Assembly: GCA_035560415.1 (NCBI GenBank)
Contig: DATMZG010000031.1
Location: 1 to 21,912 of the forward strand
DNA from: DATMXT01 sp035560415
GTDB taxonomy: Bacteria > Bacillota > Clostridia > Oscillospirales > Feifaniaceae
Reading direction: 5' to 3'
Length of the DNA: 21,912 nt
Made by a program: the position numbers and the translations under genes
The notes under the pieces: generated by a model
The model's input: only the letters and a program-made list of their open reading frames with translations
The model's database searches: none
Told to the model about the DNA's origin: nothing
In this document: positions 1 to 6,920 of the stretch, one piece after another
Numbering within the stretch: position 1 is the stretch's first letter
Layout of the letters: each line of letters opens with the position of its first letter

Positions 1-34
1 ATTAAATGCCGCCCGCGAGCGCGAATTCATTTCG

Positions 35-79
35 TGCGGGAAGGGCACCGCTCTCTTGGCGGAAAACCCGCAGTTTTTT
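35..79 (+). terminator. Possible rho-independent terminator of an upstream gene
   Basis: An outer stem pairs TGCGGG (35-40) with CCCGCA (67-72). It encloses an inner stem of CCGC (48-51) with GCGG (59-62), and six T residues follow at 74-79. The orientation fits a rightward transcript entering from outside the window. The branched shape is not a classic simple terminator, and it could instead be the end of a structured leader. Confidence 0.4.
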
Positions 80-88
80 CGACACTCT

Positions 89-117
89 AAAGCGCCGTGC
101 ATATGCACGGCGCTTTT
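89..117. terminator. Perfect palindromic hairpin downstream of hxlR-type gene
   Basis: AAAGCGCCGTGCAT (89-102) is followed directly by its exact reverse complement (103-116), with a short T run at 114-117. It lies just past the stop of the leftward HxlR gene and before whatever lies to the left. It could therefore end transcription from either side. The T run is short on both strands, so efficiency is uncertain. Confidence 0.5.
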
Positions 118-130
118 CATATAGAAGTTC

Positions 131-577
131 TCACAGAACAGCCCGAATTTTATCCCGATATGCTGAGCAGTCGCCGTCAAAAGGGCAGACCTTGCAGTCC
201 ATAAAGCAGATTTTGCCCCATTTGCTGACGTGTCCGTCCGAAAAGGCCTCAAGATTGCCCCCCGTCATGCTGCGCGCAAACTCGGTGCCCCAGATGCGCA
301 TGGCTACGATGATGGGCAGCAGCGTCTCCCCCACCGCCGTCAAGGCGTACTCGGTGTGGGGCGGAATTTCGGGGTAGACCTTCTTGGAGACCAGCCGGTC
401 GGCGATGAGCTCGTTTAACTGACTCGTCAGCACCTTGGCGCTGATGCCGGGAACCCCGCCCCTAAGCTCGCCGAAGCGCATGGGCGCCTCGGCCAGAAGT
501 CCGATGATGTACATTTTCCACTTGCCGCCGATCATGCTCATGGTGGTCTCGACGGGGCATGTGCTGACAATTGCCAT
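131..577 (-). CDS. HxlR-family winged-helix regulator with C-terminal cysteine cluster
   Basis: This is a 148-residue DNA-binding regulator. Residues about 7-105 match the HxlR winged-helix fold: the N-terminal CPVE, the IGGKWKMYIIGLL helix, RFGELRGGVPGISAKVLTSQL (recognition region), and the PPHTEYALTAVG wing. The start ATG has a GGAGG at 585-589. Cys7 sits where the redox-sensing cysteines of YodB and CatR (YvaP) lie. Unusually, the protein runs on past the normal domain end and carries Cys124, Cys128, Cys131 and Cys137 (C-x3-C-x2-C-x5-C). Such a set could bind an iron-sulfur cluster or zinc; that is inference. It is divergent from a flavin-type protein, so it probably controls that gene and itself in response to redox, electrophile or metal stress. 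Family assignment is firm; the signal is unknown. Confidence 0.9.
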   Translation of the reverse strand: MAIVSTCPVETTMSMIGGKWKMYIIGLLAEAPMRFGELRGGVPGISAKVLTSQLNELIADRLVSKKVYPEIPPHTEYALTAVGETLLPIIVAMRIWGTEFARSMTGGNLEAFSDGHVSKWGKICFMDCKVCPFDGDCSAYRDKIRAVL

Positions 578-609
578 GGGATGTCCTCCATTACCTTTAA
601 GTTACTATT

Positions 610-623
610 GCACAATAATGTGC
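610..623. promoter_or_regulatory. Inverted repeat, candidate operator between divergent genes
   Basis: GCACA-ATAA-TGTGC is an exact inverted repeat just upstream of the -35 of the rightward promoter, and between the two divergent start codons. Its position suits binding by the neighbouring HxlR protein. No footprint-type evidence is available from sequence, and the repeat does not clearly match known HxlR operator consensus sequences. Confidence 0.35.
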
Positions 624-627
624 CTAC

Positions 628-656
628 TTGCCATATAGCTGTTTCGAAACTATAAT
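628..656 (+). promoter_or_regulatory. Sigma-A type promoter for the PPOX-like gene
   Basis: TTGCCA (628-633) and TATAAT (651-656) are separated by 17 bp. The expected transcription start is near 663, giving a leader of about 48 nt before the start codon at 711. Confidence 0.7.
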
Positions 657-710
657 AGCACCAAAGCCGGACTTTGTCCAGCAAATTTTAATTCCATGGA
701 GGAACCAAAC

Positions 711-1115
711 ATGAAAACACTGAACGACGCGGTCAAAACCCTGCTTCAGGAGCAGGCCTTCTGGTATGTGGCCACCTGCGACGAGGACGGCACGCCCCAC
801 CTCATCACCACCCTGTTCAAGGCGGTGCTGCCGGACGGGCGGCTTGCCATTGCCCGCAATTTCATGAAGACGACAGTCGCCAACGCCAAGCGCTGCGGAA
901 AGGTGACAGTCGGCGTCGGCAAGTTCCCGGCGCCGGAGGGCTACCAGCTCATCTGCGACGCCGACTTTGTCGAGGAGGGCCCGGTCGTGGAGCAGTTCAA
1001 GGCGGTAGTCTCGGAGAAGACCGGCGGCAAAATGGTCTGCACCGGCGCCCTCATCCTGAGTCCGGCTAAGGTCATCGTCAACACCCCGGGCCCTGACAAC
1101 GGCAAAGAGATCTGA
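711..1115 (+). CDS. Pyridoxamine 5'-phosphate oxidase-like (split beta-barrel flavin-binding) protein
   Basis: The 134-residue product resembles small PPOX-fold flavoproteins: a helical start (MKTLNDAVKTLLQEQ), then AFWYVATCDEDGTPHLI and the VLPDGRLAIARNFMKTT strand-turn region typical of FMN-binding split barrels. It ends with a C-terminal strand leading to VNTPGPDNGK. The exact substrate is unknown; members reduce or oxidise small molecules with FMN or F420, or simply bind flavin or haem. An ATG lies at 696, but GGAGG at 698-702 is well placed for the ATG at 711, so 711 is preferred. It is monocistronic, divergent from the HxlR regulator, and followed by a strong hairpin. A role in a redox or electrophile response is inferred from that pairing. 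Confidence 0.8.
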   Translation: MKTLNDAVKTLLQEQAFWYVATCDEDGTPHLITTLFKAVLPDGRLAIARNFMKTTVANAKRCGKVTVGVGKFPAPEGYQLICDADFVEEGPVVEQFKAVVSEKTGGKMVCTGALILSPAKVIVNTPGPDNGKEI

Positions 1116-1153
1116 CAGCTGAGCAAAAAAAGTCTCCCAACTGGGGGACCGTG

Positions 1154-1194
1154 AAGGAATGGCGCGGCTAAAAAGCCGTGCCATTCCTTTGTTT
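1154..1194 (+). terminator. Rho-independent terminator after the PPOX-like gene
   Basis: A 16-bp stem (1154-1169 with 1174-1189, one G-U wobble) has an AAAA loop and is followed by TTTGTTTG-like sequence. It lies 38 nt after the stop codon on the coding strand. Confidence 0.75.
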
Positions 1195-1230
1195 GCCGGC
1201 CTGTTCAGTCCCGGCGAAATACTTAGGTGC

Positions 1231-1294
1231 CGGCCCGTTTATCATGGGGTTTGCCGGGCCGTATAAAGACCTTACAGCCGGCTCGGCGCCGGCT
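1231..1294. other. GC-rich inverted repeats between convergent genes
   Basis: CGGCCCG (1231-1237) can pair with CGGGCCG (1255-1261), and AGCCGGC (1276-1282) can pair with GCCGGCT (1288-1294). They lie between the rightward PPOX-like gene and the leftward permease and may help end leftward transcription, although neither has a good T run on the leftward strand. No gene is seen in 1196-1324. Confidence 0.35.
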
Positions 1295-1324
1295 TTGTCA
1301 AGTCGATATCCGAGCCTGTGCTGC

Positions 1325-1939
1325 CTAAATGTCTTTTTGGGTATAAATTTTCGCCGATATCAGCAGCGAGCATAGCAGCAGTACGATTGCTGCGGCAATC
1401 AAAGACAAGGTAAATTGAGGGTTCATACGCAAATTCGTTAAGAAGCCCAGTAGCTTTTCTCTCCTGTCGGCCTTTACGATGGGAAAAATAACTCCGAAGA
1501 GTATCGCAAACAGAATAATCCTGCTCTGGGCATACCCCTTCCAATACAACAACGGCAACTCAATTGAGACCAGCGCAAAAAAGAGAACGGACATAAGAAT
1601 ATAAAAAAACATTCCGCCTGAAATGTACGCTGCATAAAAATGGGGGACGACCAGGTCCGCCGTCAGATTGATGGCTAAACACAGTACAAACGACAGAAGT
1701 ACAAACATGTATCTGCCATACACGGAACTCTTTTTGTTGACCGGAGCAAAACTTGTCGCGCGAATCCCTTTTTCATCATTCATAAACAGCACTGAAATAA
1801 TTGTCGGAAGATACAGGAAAGACATACTTTTCAGAGCAAAAATCGCCGCAATCAAAACGAGTGCCATCAGGTACGAGTGTTTCGATTTCATGGACATTGC
1901 GTCCACATAAAAACTGTCGGCTATGCTCTTAATATTCAT
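1325..1939 (-). CDS. ABC-2 type transporter permease subunit
   Basis: This 204-residue integral membrane protein has about five to six hydrophobic spans (roughly residues 21-53, 75-95, 100-130, 140-155 and 175-195). It matches the small ABC-2 permeases (ABC2_membrane_5 type) found with YtrA regulators. Its ATG overlaps the stop of the ATPase gene (ATGA), and AAAGGAG precedes it, so the two are translationally coupled. It would form the membrane channel of an exporter or efflux/sensing transporter; the substrate cannot be read from sequence. Related cassettes respond to cell-wall-active peptides in bacilli, but that is only an analogy here. Base composition is visibly more AT-rich than the flanks. 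Confidence 0.8.
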   Translation of the reverse strand: MNIKSIADSFYVDAMSMKSKHSYLMALVLIAAIFALKSMSFLYLPTIISVLFMNDEKGIRATSFAPVNKKSSVYGRYMFVLLSFVLCLAINLTADLVVPHFYAAYISGGMFFYILMSVLFFALVSIELPLLYWKGYAQSRIILFAILFGVIFPIVKADRREKLLGFLTNLRMNPQFTLSLIAAAIVLLLCSLLISAKIYTQKDI

Positions 1940-2796
1940 TGCGGCCCCTCTCCTTTTAAGCTGAAAAACACAACGATTTCATCGATGCTGGCGGGTTGCC
2001 GGACACAGGTATCGGGCAGCTTTATTAAATTGTCCCGCGTGGTAAGCGCGTCAAATCCGTACGCATTTGTGCGCAATCCGATACATAGGTTTTTTATTCT
2101 GTCCAGCACATCCAGGCTGTCTTTGATAAGATAATACGTTTCCCGCAGGGCATCTGTTTCTTCCGAAAAAACCAAACGGCCATCGTTTACAAAAGTGAGA
2201 TAGTCGGCGGTTTTTTCAAGGTCGGTCGTGATATGTGTCGAATACAAAACACTTCGTTCCCCGTCCCCGATATATTCCTTTATCAGAGTCAAAAACTCGT
2301 CGCGCATAACCGGGTCAAGTCCGCTGGTCGGCTCATCAAGCACAAGCAGTCTCGTGTCCCGGCTGAAAACTGCGGACAGCATGAGCTTTGTTTTCATGCC
2401 GCTGGAGTAGGTATGAATCTGCCCATCCATTGGAAGGTCATACCGACGGACATATCGGGTAAAAGCGCGGCTGTCCCATGAGGAATAAAGTCTTTTCATG
2501 ATCGTGTTTATATCTTTTGCCGACCAGGTGTCTGAAAAATAAATCTCATCCGAAATGTATCCCAAACGCTCTTTTATCTTGATTTCATCCGCTTTGGCAT
2601 CGAGTCCAAATACTTTTACAGTCCCGCTGTCAACATTGATTGCGTTGACAACCGACTTGATAATCGTCGTTTTTCCGGCTCCGTTGGGGCCGACCAGACC
2701 CATAATATAGCCCTTTGGCAAATGGAAACGAATATCTTCCAAGCTGAAAGCGTTGTATTTTTTAAAGATGCTGTTGACCTCAAGGATATTTTCCAT
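1936..2796 (-). CDS. ABC transporter ATP-binding protein
   Basis: This 286-residue nucleotide-binding subunit has Walker A GPNGAGKTT (about residues 36-44), the signature YSSGMKTKLMLS (about 129-140), Walker B LLVLDEPTSGLDP (about 149-161) and the switch histidine in YSTHITTDLEKTADY. A C-terminal extension of about 70 residues follows, common in exporters of this class. Its ATG overlaps the regulator stop by one base (TAATG), with AAGGAGC upstream. It hydrolyses ATP to drive the adjacent permease. All canonical catalytic residues appear intact. Confidence 0.93.
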   Translation of the reverse strand: MENILEVNSIFKKYNAFSLEDIRFHLPKGYIMGLVGPNGAGKTTIIKSVVNAINVDSGTVKVFGLDAKADEIKIKERLGYISDEIYFSDTWSAKDINTIMKRLYSSWDSRAFTRYVRRYDLPMDGQIHTYSSGMKTKLMLSAVFSRDTRLLVLDEPTSGLDPVMRDEFLTLIKEYIGDGERSVLYSTHITTDLEKTADYLTFVNDGRLVFSEETDALRETYYLIKDSLDVLDRIKNLCIGLRTNAYGFDALTTRDNLIKLPDTCVRQPASIDEIVVFFSLKGEGPQ

Positions 2797-3173
2797 TACG
2801 ACAGCTCCTTTTCCACCAAGAAATCCACCGTTTCCATGAAACGCTCTTTTGAAATTTTTGCAGCTTTACAATGGTCAATTGCCTGTAATATCAGTTGTTC
2901 AATTTTGAACTTACATTCTTCCTCAATACGCTCAGGGTTTAATGTGACAAAATACCCTTTCCCCTGCACGGACGAAATAAGACCCTCGGCAGCCAGTTCA
3001 TCATAAGCCCTGTTTGTTGTGATCACGCTCACCCGAAGCTCCGTTGCCAAATGCCGGATTGAGGGCAGCGGCTCACCGTTTTTGATTTCATTATTTAAGA
3101 TGGCGTCCTTGATCTGATTTTTTATCTGTTCATACATTGGGCTCTCCGATGTACTGGATATGATAACGCGCAT
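2796..3173 (-). CDS. GntR-family (YtrA subfamily) transcriptional regulator
   Basis: The 125-residue protein consists of a GntR winged helix (SPMYEQIKNQIKDAILNNEI, then GEPLPSIRHLATELRVSVITTNRAYDELAAEGLI and VQGKGYFV, about residues 9-77). A short helical tail of about 45 residues follows, as in YtrA-type members that lack a large ligand domain. The open frame reaches 3200, but GGAGGTG at 3179-3185 places the start at the ATG at 3173. It is the first gene of a three-gene operon with the ABC ATPase and permease, and by family precedent represses it. The effector is unknown. Confidence 0.92.
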   Translation of the reverse strand: MRVIISSTSESPMYEQIKNQIKDAILNNEIKNGEPLPSIRHLATELRVSVITTNRAYDELAAEGLISSVQGKGYFVTLNPERIEEECKFKIEQLILQAIDHCKAAKISKERFMETVDFLVEKELS

Positions 3174-3205
3174 AGTCACACCTCCGCCCATACTGTACAT
3201 ATATC

Positions 3206-3233
3206 ATTATATACAATATGAGCGGGTTGTCAA
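3206..3233 (-). promoter_or_regulatory. Promoter of the GntR-ABC operon, with overlapping palindrome-like sequence
   Basis: Read leftward, TTGACA (3228-3233) and TATAAT (3206-3211) are 16 bp apart, with transcription expected near 3199. The -10 lies inside an AT-rich imperfect inverted repeat running from about 3194 to 3214 (TGTA...TACA ends). This is a natural place for the GntR protein to bind and block the promoter. Promoter call is good; operator call is tentative. Confidence 0.7.
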
Positions 3234-3304
3234 GTCCTTATGTCCACAGAGGGCGGGAAATTGAGATGACGGATGAGGCCGGTGCGGTGGGCTCAAACAG
3301 AATA

Positions 3305-3341
3305 AAACAAGGTATCGTTCAGTTTGAACGATACCTTGTTT
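3305..3341 (-). terminator. Terminator of the ychF-DUF1624 transcription unit
   Basis: A perfect 17-bp stem (3305-3321 with 3325-3341) has a 3-nt loop and is followed on the leftward strand by TTTTATT. It lies 57 nt past the stop of the DUF1624-type gene, upstream of the GntR operon promoter, and so insulates that operon. Confidence 0.85.
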
Positions 3342-3398
3342 CGGACACCCTGCCCGATGGTGCCCATGGGTCTTTGTTTTGTTCTTTTATTTCCCGCC

Positions 3399-4130
3399 TC
3401 ACATCGGCGGCCAGCCAAATAAGATGAGCAGCAGGAGAAAGACAATCGGCAAGTGCAGCAGGTAGACTAAAAGCGCGTTGCGGCCGACTGCGTTCAGGAC
3501 GGGAAGGTGGGCCTCGTAAAGCCAGTTCGGGCCTCTCCCCTGCGCCACGAGCCCGCCGAGCGAGGCCCCCGCCAAAAAGAGGGGCAAATAGGGAATCAGC
3601 GGGTAGTAGTCCCCCATGATGATGGGGGGCGGCATGCCGAGTATGAGGGTCAGCCAGCTTCCGTTGGGCGCCGTCTGGTACCACTGCCAGGCGACGACAA
3701 AGAGCCCTGCCCAGACGACGAAAGCGGCCGGCCGCACGGCCCGCTCGAGGGGCGTGCGCTCAATGAGGCCGAACAGCACCATCATGGTGCCAAGGCAGTG
3801 CAGCACGCCGAAGTAGATGGGAATGCCGGTTGGGATCAGGAGCGAGACCACCGTGACGAGGGCGGCCCACTGCAGCACCTGCACCCCGCGGCGCAAATTG
3901 CTCCTTGTCAGCCTCGTGCACAGGCCGGCTATGAAGATGAAAGAGCCGGCAAACAGCAGGTGCAGCCAGGGGTAAAGCCACCAGTGCAGCACCCACATGC
4001 GCAGGTTCCAGACCTCTTCGCACTGGAACATCGTGTGCATGAGCACCATGAGCACGACCGACAGCCCCCGCCACAGGTCGAGGAAACCGGCCCGGCGGGT
4101 GTGGGAGGCAAAGTCGCGGCCGCCCGTCAC
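3399..4130 (-). CDS. DUF1624 / heparan-alpha-glucosaminide N-acetyltransferase catalytic-domain-like membrane protein
   Basis: The 243-residue multi-span membrane protein opens with RRAGFLDLWRGLSVVLMVLMHTMF, the family's N-terminal hallmark with a membrane histidine. It continues with IYFGVLHCLGTMM, DYYPLIPYLPLFLAGASLG and GRNALLVYLLHLPIVF, matching DUF1624 / HGSNAT catalytic-domain proteins. About seven hydrophobic spans are visible. Family members are thought to move acetyl or acyl groups across the membrane onto sugars, but the bacterial substrate here is unknown. The start is GTG, with AAAAGGGG about 8 nt upstream. It lies 51 nt after ychF on the same strand and probably shares its transcript, although no functional link is evident. 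Confidence 0.82.
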   Translation of the reverse strand: MTGGRDFASHTRRAGFLDLWRGLSVVLMVLMHTMFQCEEVWNLRMWVLHWWLYPWLHLLFAGSFIFIAGLCTRLTRSNLRRGVQVLQWAALVTVVSLLIPTGIPIYFGVLHCLGTMMVLFGLIERTPLERAVRPAAFVVWAGLFVVAWQWYQTAPNGSWLTLILGMPPPIIMGDYYPLIPYLPLFLAGASLGGLVAQGRGPNWLYEAHLPVLNAVGRNALLVYLLHLPIVFLLLLILFGWPPM

Positions 4131-4181
4131 TGTGCGGGCCCCTTTTGCGGGCGGACAGGGCCGTGGATTGAAATTAACCCG

Positions 4182-5276
4182 CTATACATTGAAGCGGAAG
4201 AGCACGACGTCGCCGTCCTGCATGACATAATCCTTTCCCTCACTGCGAATCATTCCCTTTTCGCGGGCGGCGGCGAGCGACCCGATTTTCATGAGCTCGT
4301 CGTAGGCGATGACCTCGGCCCGAATGAAGCCCCGCTCAATGTCGGTGTGGATTTTTCCGGCCGCGGCCGGCGCCTTGGTGCCGTGGCGAATGGTCCAAGC
4401 CCGCACCTCCGGCTCGCCGGCCGTCAAAAAGCTGATAAGGCCTAAGAGGCGGTAGCAGCAGGCGATCAGCCGGTCAAGGCCGCTCTCTTCCAGCCCGATG
4501 TCAGCCAAAAACAGCACCTTCTCCTCGGGGGGCAGCGCCGCAATCTCCTCTTCGAGCTTGGCGGAAATCGGCAACACCTCGGCCCCTTCGGCCGCGGCGG
4601 CATCGCACAGCCGGCGGTAGAAGGCGTTCCGTTCAAGGCCATCCGCGAAGTCGGCCTCCCCTAAATTGGCGGCGTAGACGACCGGCTTTGTGGTCAGCAG
4701 ATTTGCCTCCCGCACCGTCTCCGTCTGCTCTTCGGAGAGCGCCATTGCCCGGGCCGGTTTGCCCGACTCAAGCCAGGAGAGGACCGCCTCAAAGAGCTCC
4801 ACTTCGCCCTGATATCTCTTATCCCCCTTGGCGGCCTTGCGGGCTCTGTCAAGCCGGCGCTCGCAGGTCTCGAGGTCGGCGAAAATGAGCTCCAAATTGA
4901 TGGTCTCGAGGTCCCGCATCGCGTCGACGCTGCCCTCGACGTGGATGACATTGTCGTCCTCAAAGCAGCGCACGACGTGCACGATGGCGTCGACCTCCCG
5001 AATGTGGGACAAAAACTTGTTGCCAAGCCCCTCCCCGCGGGAGGCGCCCCGCACAAGCCCCGCGATGTCGACAAATTCGACGATGGCCGGCGTCACTTTC
5101 TTTGGGTTATAAATTTTGGCCAGCGCGTCAAGTCTGGCGTCGGGCACCGCCACGACGCCGACATTGGGCTCAATGGTGCAAAAGGGGTAGTTGGCCGCCC
5201 CCGCGCCGGCGTTTGTAATGGCGTTAAAGAGCGTCGACTTGCCGACGTTGGGCAGTCCGACGATGCCGAGTTTCAA
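4182..5276 (-). CDS. ychF: YchF/OLA1-family redox-regulated ATPase
   Basis: The product (364 residues from the chosen start) is a TRAFAC-class P-loop ATPase. It has the P-loop GLPNVGKST near the N terminus, switch II sequence DIAGLVRGASRGEGLGNKFL, and a G4 motif of the N-L-x-E type (YAANLGE) that favours ATP over GTP. It ends in a C-terminal TGS domain (TIRHGTKAPAAAGKIHTDIERGF...MQDGDVVLFRFNV). It is ribosome- and stress-associated in other bacteria. The frame is open from a GTG at 5285, but the family begins MKLGIVGLPNVGKS. GAGGTG at 5283-5288 is correctly spaced for the TTG at 5276, so TTG is preferred. A promoter lies at 5352-5380. Confidence 0.95.
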   Translation of the reverse strand: MKLGIVGLPNVGKSTLFNAITNAGAGAANYPFCTIEPNVGVVAVPDARLDALAKIYNPKKVTPAIVEFVDIAGLVRGASRGEGLGNKFLSHIREVDAIVHVVRCFEDDNVIHVEGSVDAMRDLETINLELIFADLETCERRLDRARKAAKGDKRYQGEVELFEAVLSWLESGKPARAMALSEEQTETVREANLLTTKPVVYAANLGEADFADGLERNAFYRRLCDAAAAEGAEVLPISAKLEEEIAALPPEEKVLFLADIGLEESGLDRLIACCYRLLGLISFLTAGEPEVRAWTIRHGTKAPAAAGKIHTDIERGFIRAEVIAYDELMKIGSLAAAREKGMIRSEGKDYVMQDGDVVLFRFNV

Positions 5277-5351
5277 ATCAATCACCTCAGGGTCTTTTTC
5301 TTATGAACAGTGTGCCGAAATATAAGTCAGTGCCACAGTCTATCCGACTCT

Positions 5352-5380
5352 ATTATAAATCACGGCGGATGGGGGTGCAA
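5352..5380 (-). promoter_or_regulatory. Promoter of ychF
   Basis: Read leftward, TTGCAC (5375-5380) and TATAAT (5352-5357) are 17 bp apart. The expected start is near 5345, giving a leader of about 70 nt. It stands back to back with the promoter of the XRE gene. Confidence 0.65.
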
Positions 5381-5386
5381 GGGGGA

Positions 5387-5416
5387 TTGAAATATCGGGC
5401 GGGCCCGTGTTACAAT
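5387..5416 (+). promoter_or_regulatory. Promoter of the XRE regulator gene
   Basis: TTGAAA (5387-5392) and TACAAT (5411-5416) are separated by 18 bp, with a leader of roughly 30 nt before the start at 5455. The GC-rich inverted sequence GGGCGGGCCCG lies within the spacer and could be an operator for the XRE protein itself. Confidence 0.5.
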
Positions 5417-5454
5417 ACTGGAATAAACCATTAAAATTATACGGGGAGTAAAAA

Positions 5455-6120
5455 ATGTATTCTGAACTTCCAAGGCTGCTCACGCTGCTTCGGCGGGAGA
5501 AGGGGCTGAGTCAGAAGGACGCGGCGGGGGAACTCGGCATCTCGCAGGCGCTCCTGTCGCACTATGAAAAGGGCGTGCGCCGCCCGGGGCTGGAGTTTGT
5601 GGTCAAGGCCGCGGGCTACTACGGCGTGTCGACCGACTACCTGCTCGGCGTCACGCCCCAGCGCGGGGAGAGCCTGCCGCAGGCTTCCCCGGAGCCCGTC
5701 AAGGACAACCGCGGCGGGGTCGCCGTCACCCTCGGGCGCAAGTACACAGTCAGCGCCGTCAACGTCCTCTTCGGACTCATGGAGGACGAGCGATACCGCG
5801 ACTTTGCGGCCGAGGCGCAGGTCTACCTCGCCATCTCGCTCTACAAGACCTTCCGGCACCTCTACGGCGGCAACAAGGATAATCTGGCCGACTTCTTCAA
5901 GCTGCCGGAGCTCGCCTTTCTCGAGGCCGGCAACGCCGCCCAGCAGATGTGCGAGCTGCGGCTCAAGCTCTTAGCCGCCCGTCTTGCCGCCCGCCGCGAC
6001 AAGCTGCCCCCCATCACTTACGACGCCATCAAGGAGCGGTACGGTCAGGACGCCTACGCCTTTTTCAACGTCATCAGCAAGGCCGAAGAGGAGATCACGC
6101 TCGGCGAGCGGCGCCGGTAA
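5455..6120 (+). CDS. XRE-family helix-turn-helix transcriptional regulator
   Basis: This is a 221-residue regulator. Residues 3-65 form a Cro/C1-type domain (LLTLLRREKGLSQKDAAGELGISQALLSHYEKGVRRPGLEFVVKAAGYYGVSTDYLLG). The following 150 residues are mostly helical with no recognised ligand or enzyme motif (LNVLFGLM, YLAISLYKTFRHLYGG and similar). The start ATG has GGGGAG 6 nt upstream. It is the first gene in a rightward run with the B3/B4 and amidohydrolase genes, but gaps allow separate control. Similar stand-alone XRE proteins are common in gut Clostridia; target genes cannot be inferred. Confidence 0.88.
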   Translation: MYSELPRLLTLLRREKGLSQKDAAGELGISQALLSHYEKGVRRPGLEFVVKAAGYYGVSTDYLLGVTPQRGESLPQASPEPVKDNRGGVAVTLGRKYTVSAVNVLFGLMEDERYRDFAAEAQVYLAISLYKTFRHLYGGNKDNLADFFKLPELAFLEAGNAAQQMCELRLKLLAARLAARRDKLPPITYDAIKERYGQDAYAFFNVISKAEEEITLGERRR

Positions 6121-6157
6121 ATATCGGCATAAGTCAAAATATCAGGAGGAAGTCACC

Positions 6158-6853
6158 ATGTCGTTTATTATTGAGCCGGAAGTATTTGAAAAGCTGCCCG
6201 GCCTTTTCATCGGAGCCGTCGTCCTGCGGGGCGTCGACAACACCAAAAGCTATCCCGAAATCGACCGCCTGCTCGACCGCGCGGTGGAGCAGGCCGCCGC
6301 CCAGTTTGAGGGCTGGAAGGTCAAGGAGCACCCCATGATCCTGCCCTACCGGGCCGCCTTCACCGAGCTTGGCGTCAACCCCAACAAGTTCATGCCCTCC
6401 ATCGAGGCGCTGGTCACCCGCATCACAAAGGGCAAGGGCATGCCCCACATCAACCCGGTCGTGGATCTGGGCAACGCCGTCTCCCTCAAGTACCTGCTGC
6501 CGATGGGCGCCCACACGCTTTTTGACGGGGACGAGGCCGTGCGGTTTGCACGGCCGGGCGACGTCTTCACCCCCTTCGGCGAGGAGCAGCCCGAGACCCC
6601 CGACATAGGCGAGCTCATTTACGCCTGCGGCAGCAAGGTCGGCACCCGCCGGTGGATTTGGCGGCAGAGCAAAGAGGGTATGATCACCGCGGGGAGCACC
6701 GACATCTTCTACCCCATCGACGGGTTTGACCTCTCGAGCGACCGGGTGGTGGCCGCCGCCGAGGAGCTGGCGGAGCTCTGCGAGGACATTCTCGGCGTCA
6801 CGCCGGCCGCCATCGGCGCGGCCTATAAGGGCAACAACGCCGTATTTTTCTGA
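6158..6853 (+). CDS. B3/B4 tRNA-binding-domain protein (PheT-related)
   Basis: The 231-residue protein resembles stand-alone versions of the B3/B4 module of phenylalanyl-tRNA synthetase beta. Visible family-like parts are YRAAFTELGVNPNKFMPSIEALVTRI, MPHINPVVDLGNAVSLKYLLPMGAH and the late block RRWIWRQSKEGMIT...STDIFYPIDGF. In PheT this module edits mischarged Tyr-tRNAPhe. Free-standing forms are proposed to hydrolyse misacylated tRNA or to be amino-acid-related enzymes, but few are characterised. The start is set by AGGAGGA at 6144-6150, 7 nt before ATG; the frame is open further upstream but overlaps the XRE gene. It follows the XRE gene by 37 nt. Confidence 0.85.
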   Translation: MSFIIEPEVFEKLPGLFIGAVVLRGVDNTKSYPEIDRLLDRAVEQAAAQFEGWKVKEHPMILPYRAAFTELGVNPNKFMPSIEALVTRITKGKGMPHINPVVDLGNAVSLKYLLPMGAHTLFDGDEAVRFARPGDVFTPFGEEQPETPDIGELIYACGSKVGTRRWIWRQSKEGMITAGSTDIFYPIDGFDLSSDRVVAAAEELAELCEDILGVTPAAIGAAYKGNNAVFF

Positions 6854-6920
6854 TGCTCCCACTGGCCGGGAAGCCCTTTGACGACCCTGCTTTGCAGTAT
6901 TTTATATTCGGGAGGAAGCC

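Noticed and set aside
3507..4445. Rightward open frame of 312 codons opposite the DUF1624-type gene and ychF
   Set aside because: It spans two real antisense genes and has low-complexity His/Gln/Pro-rich translation with no ribosome site.
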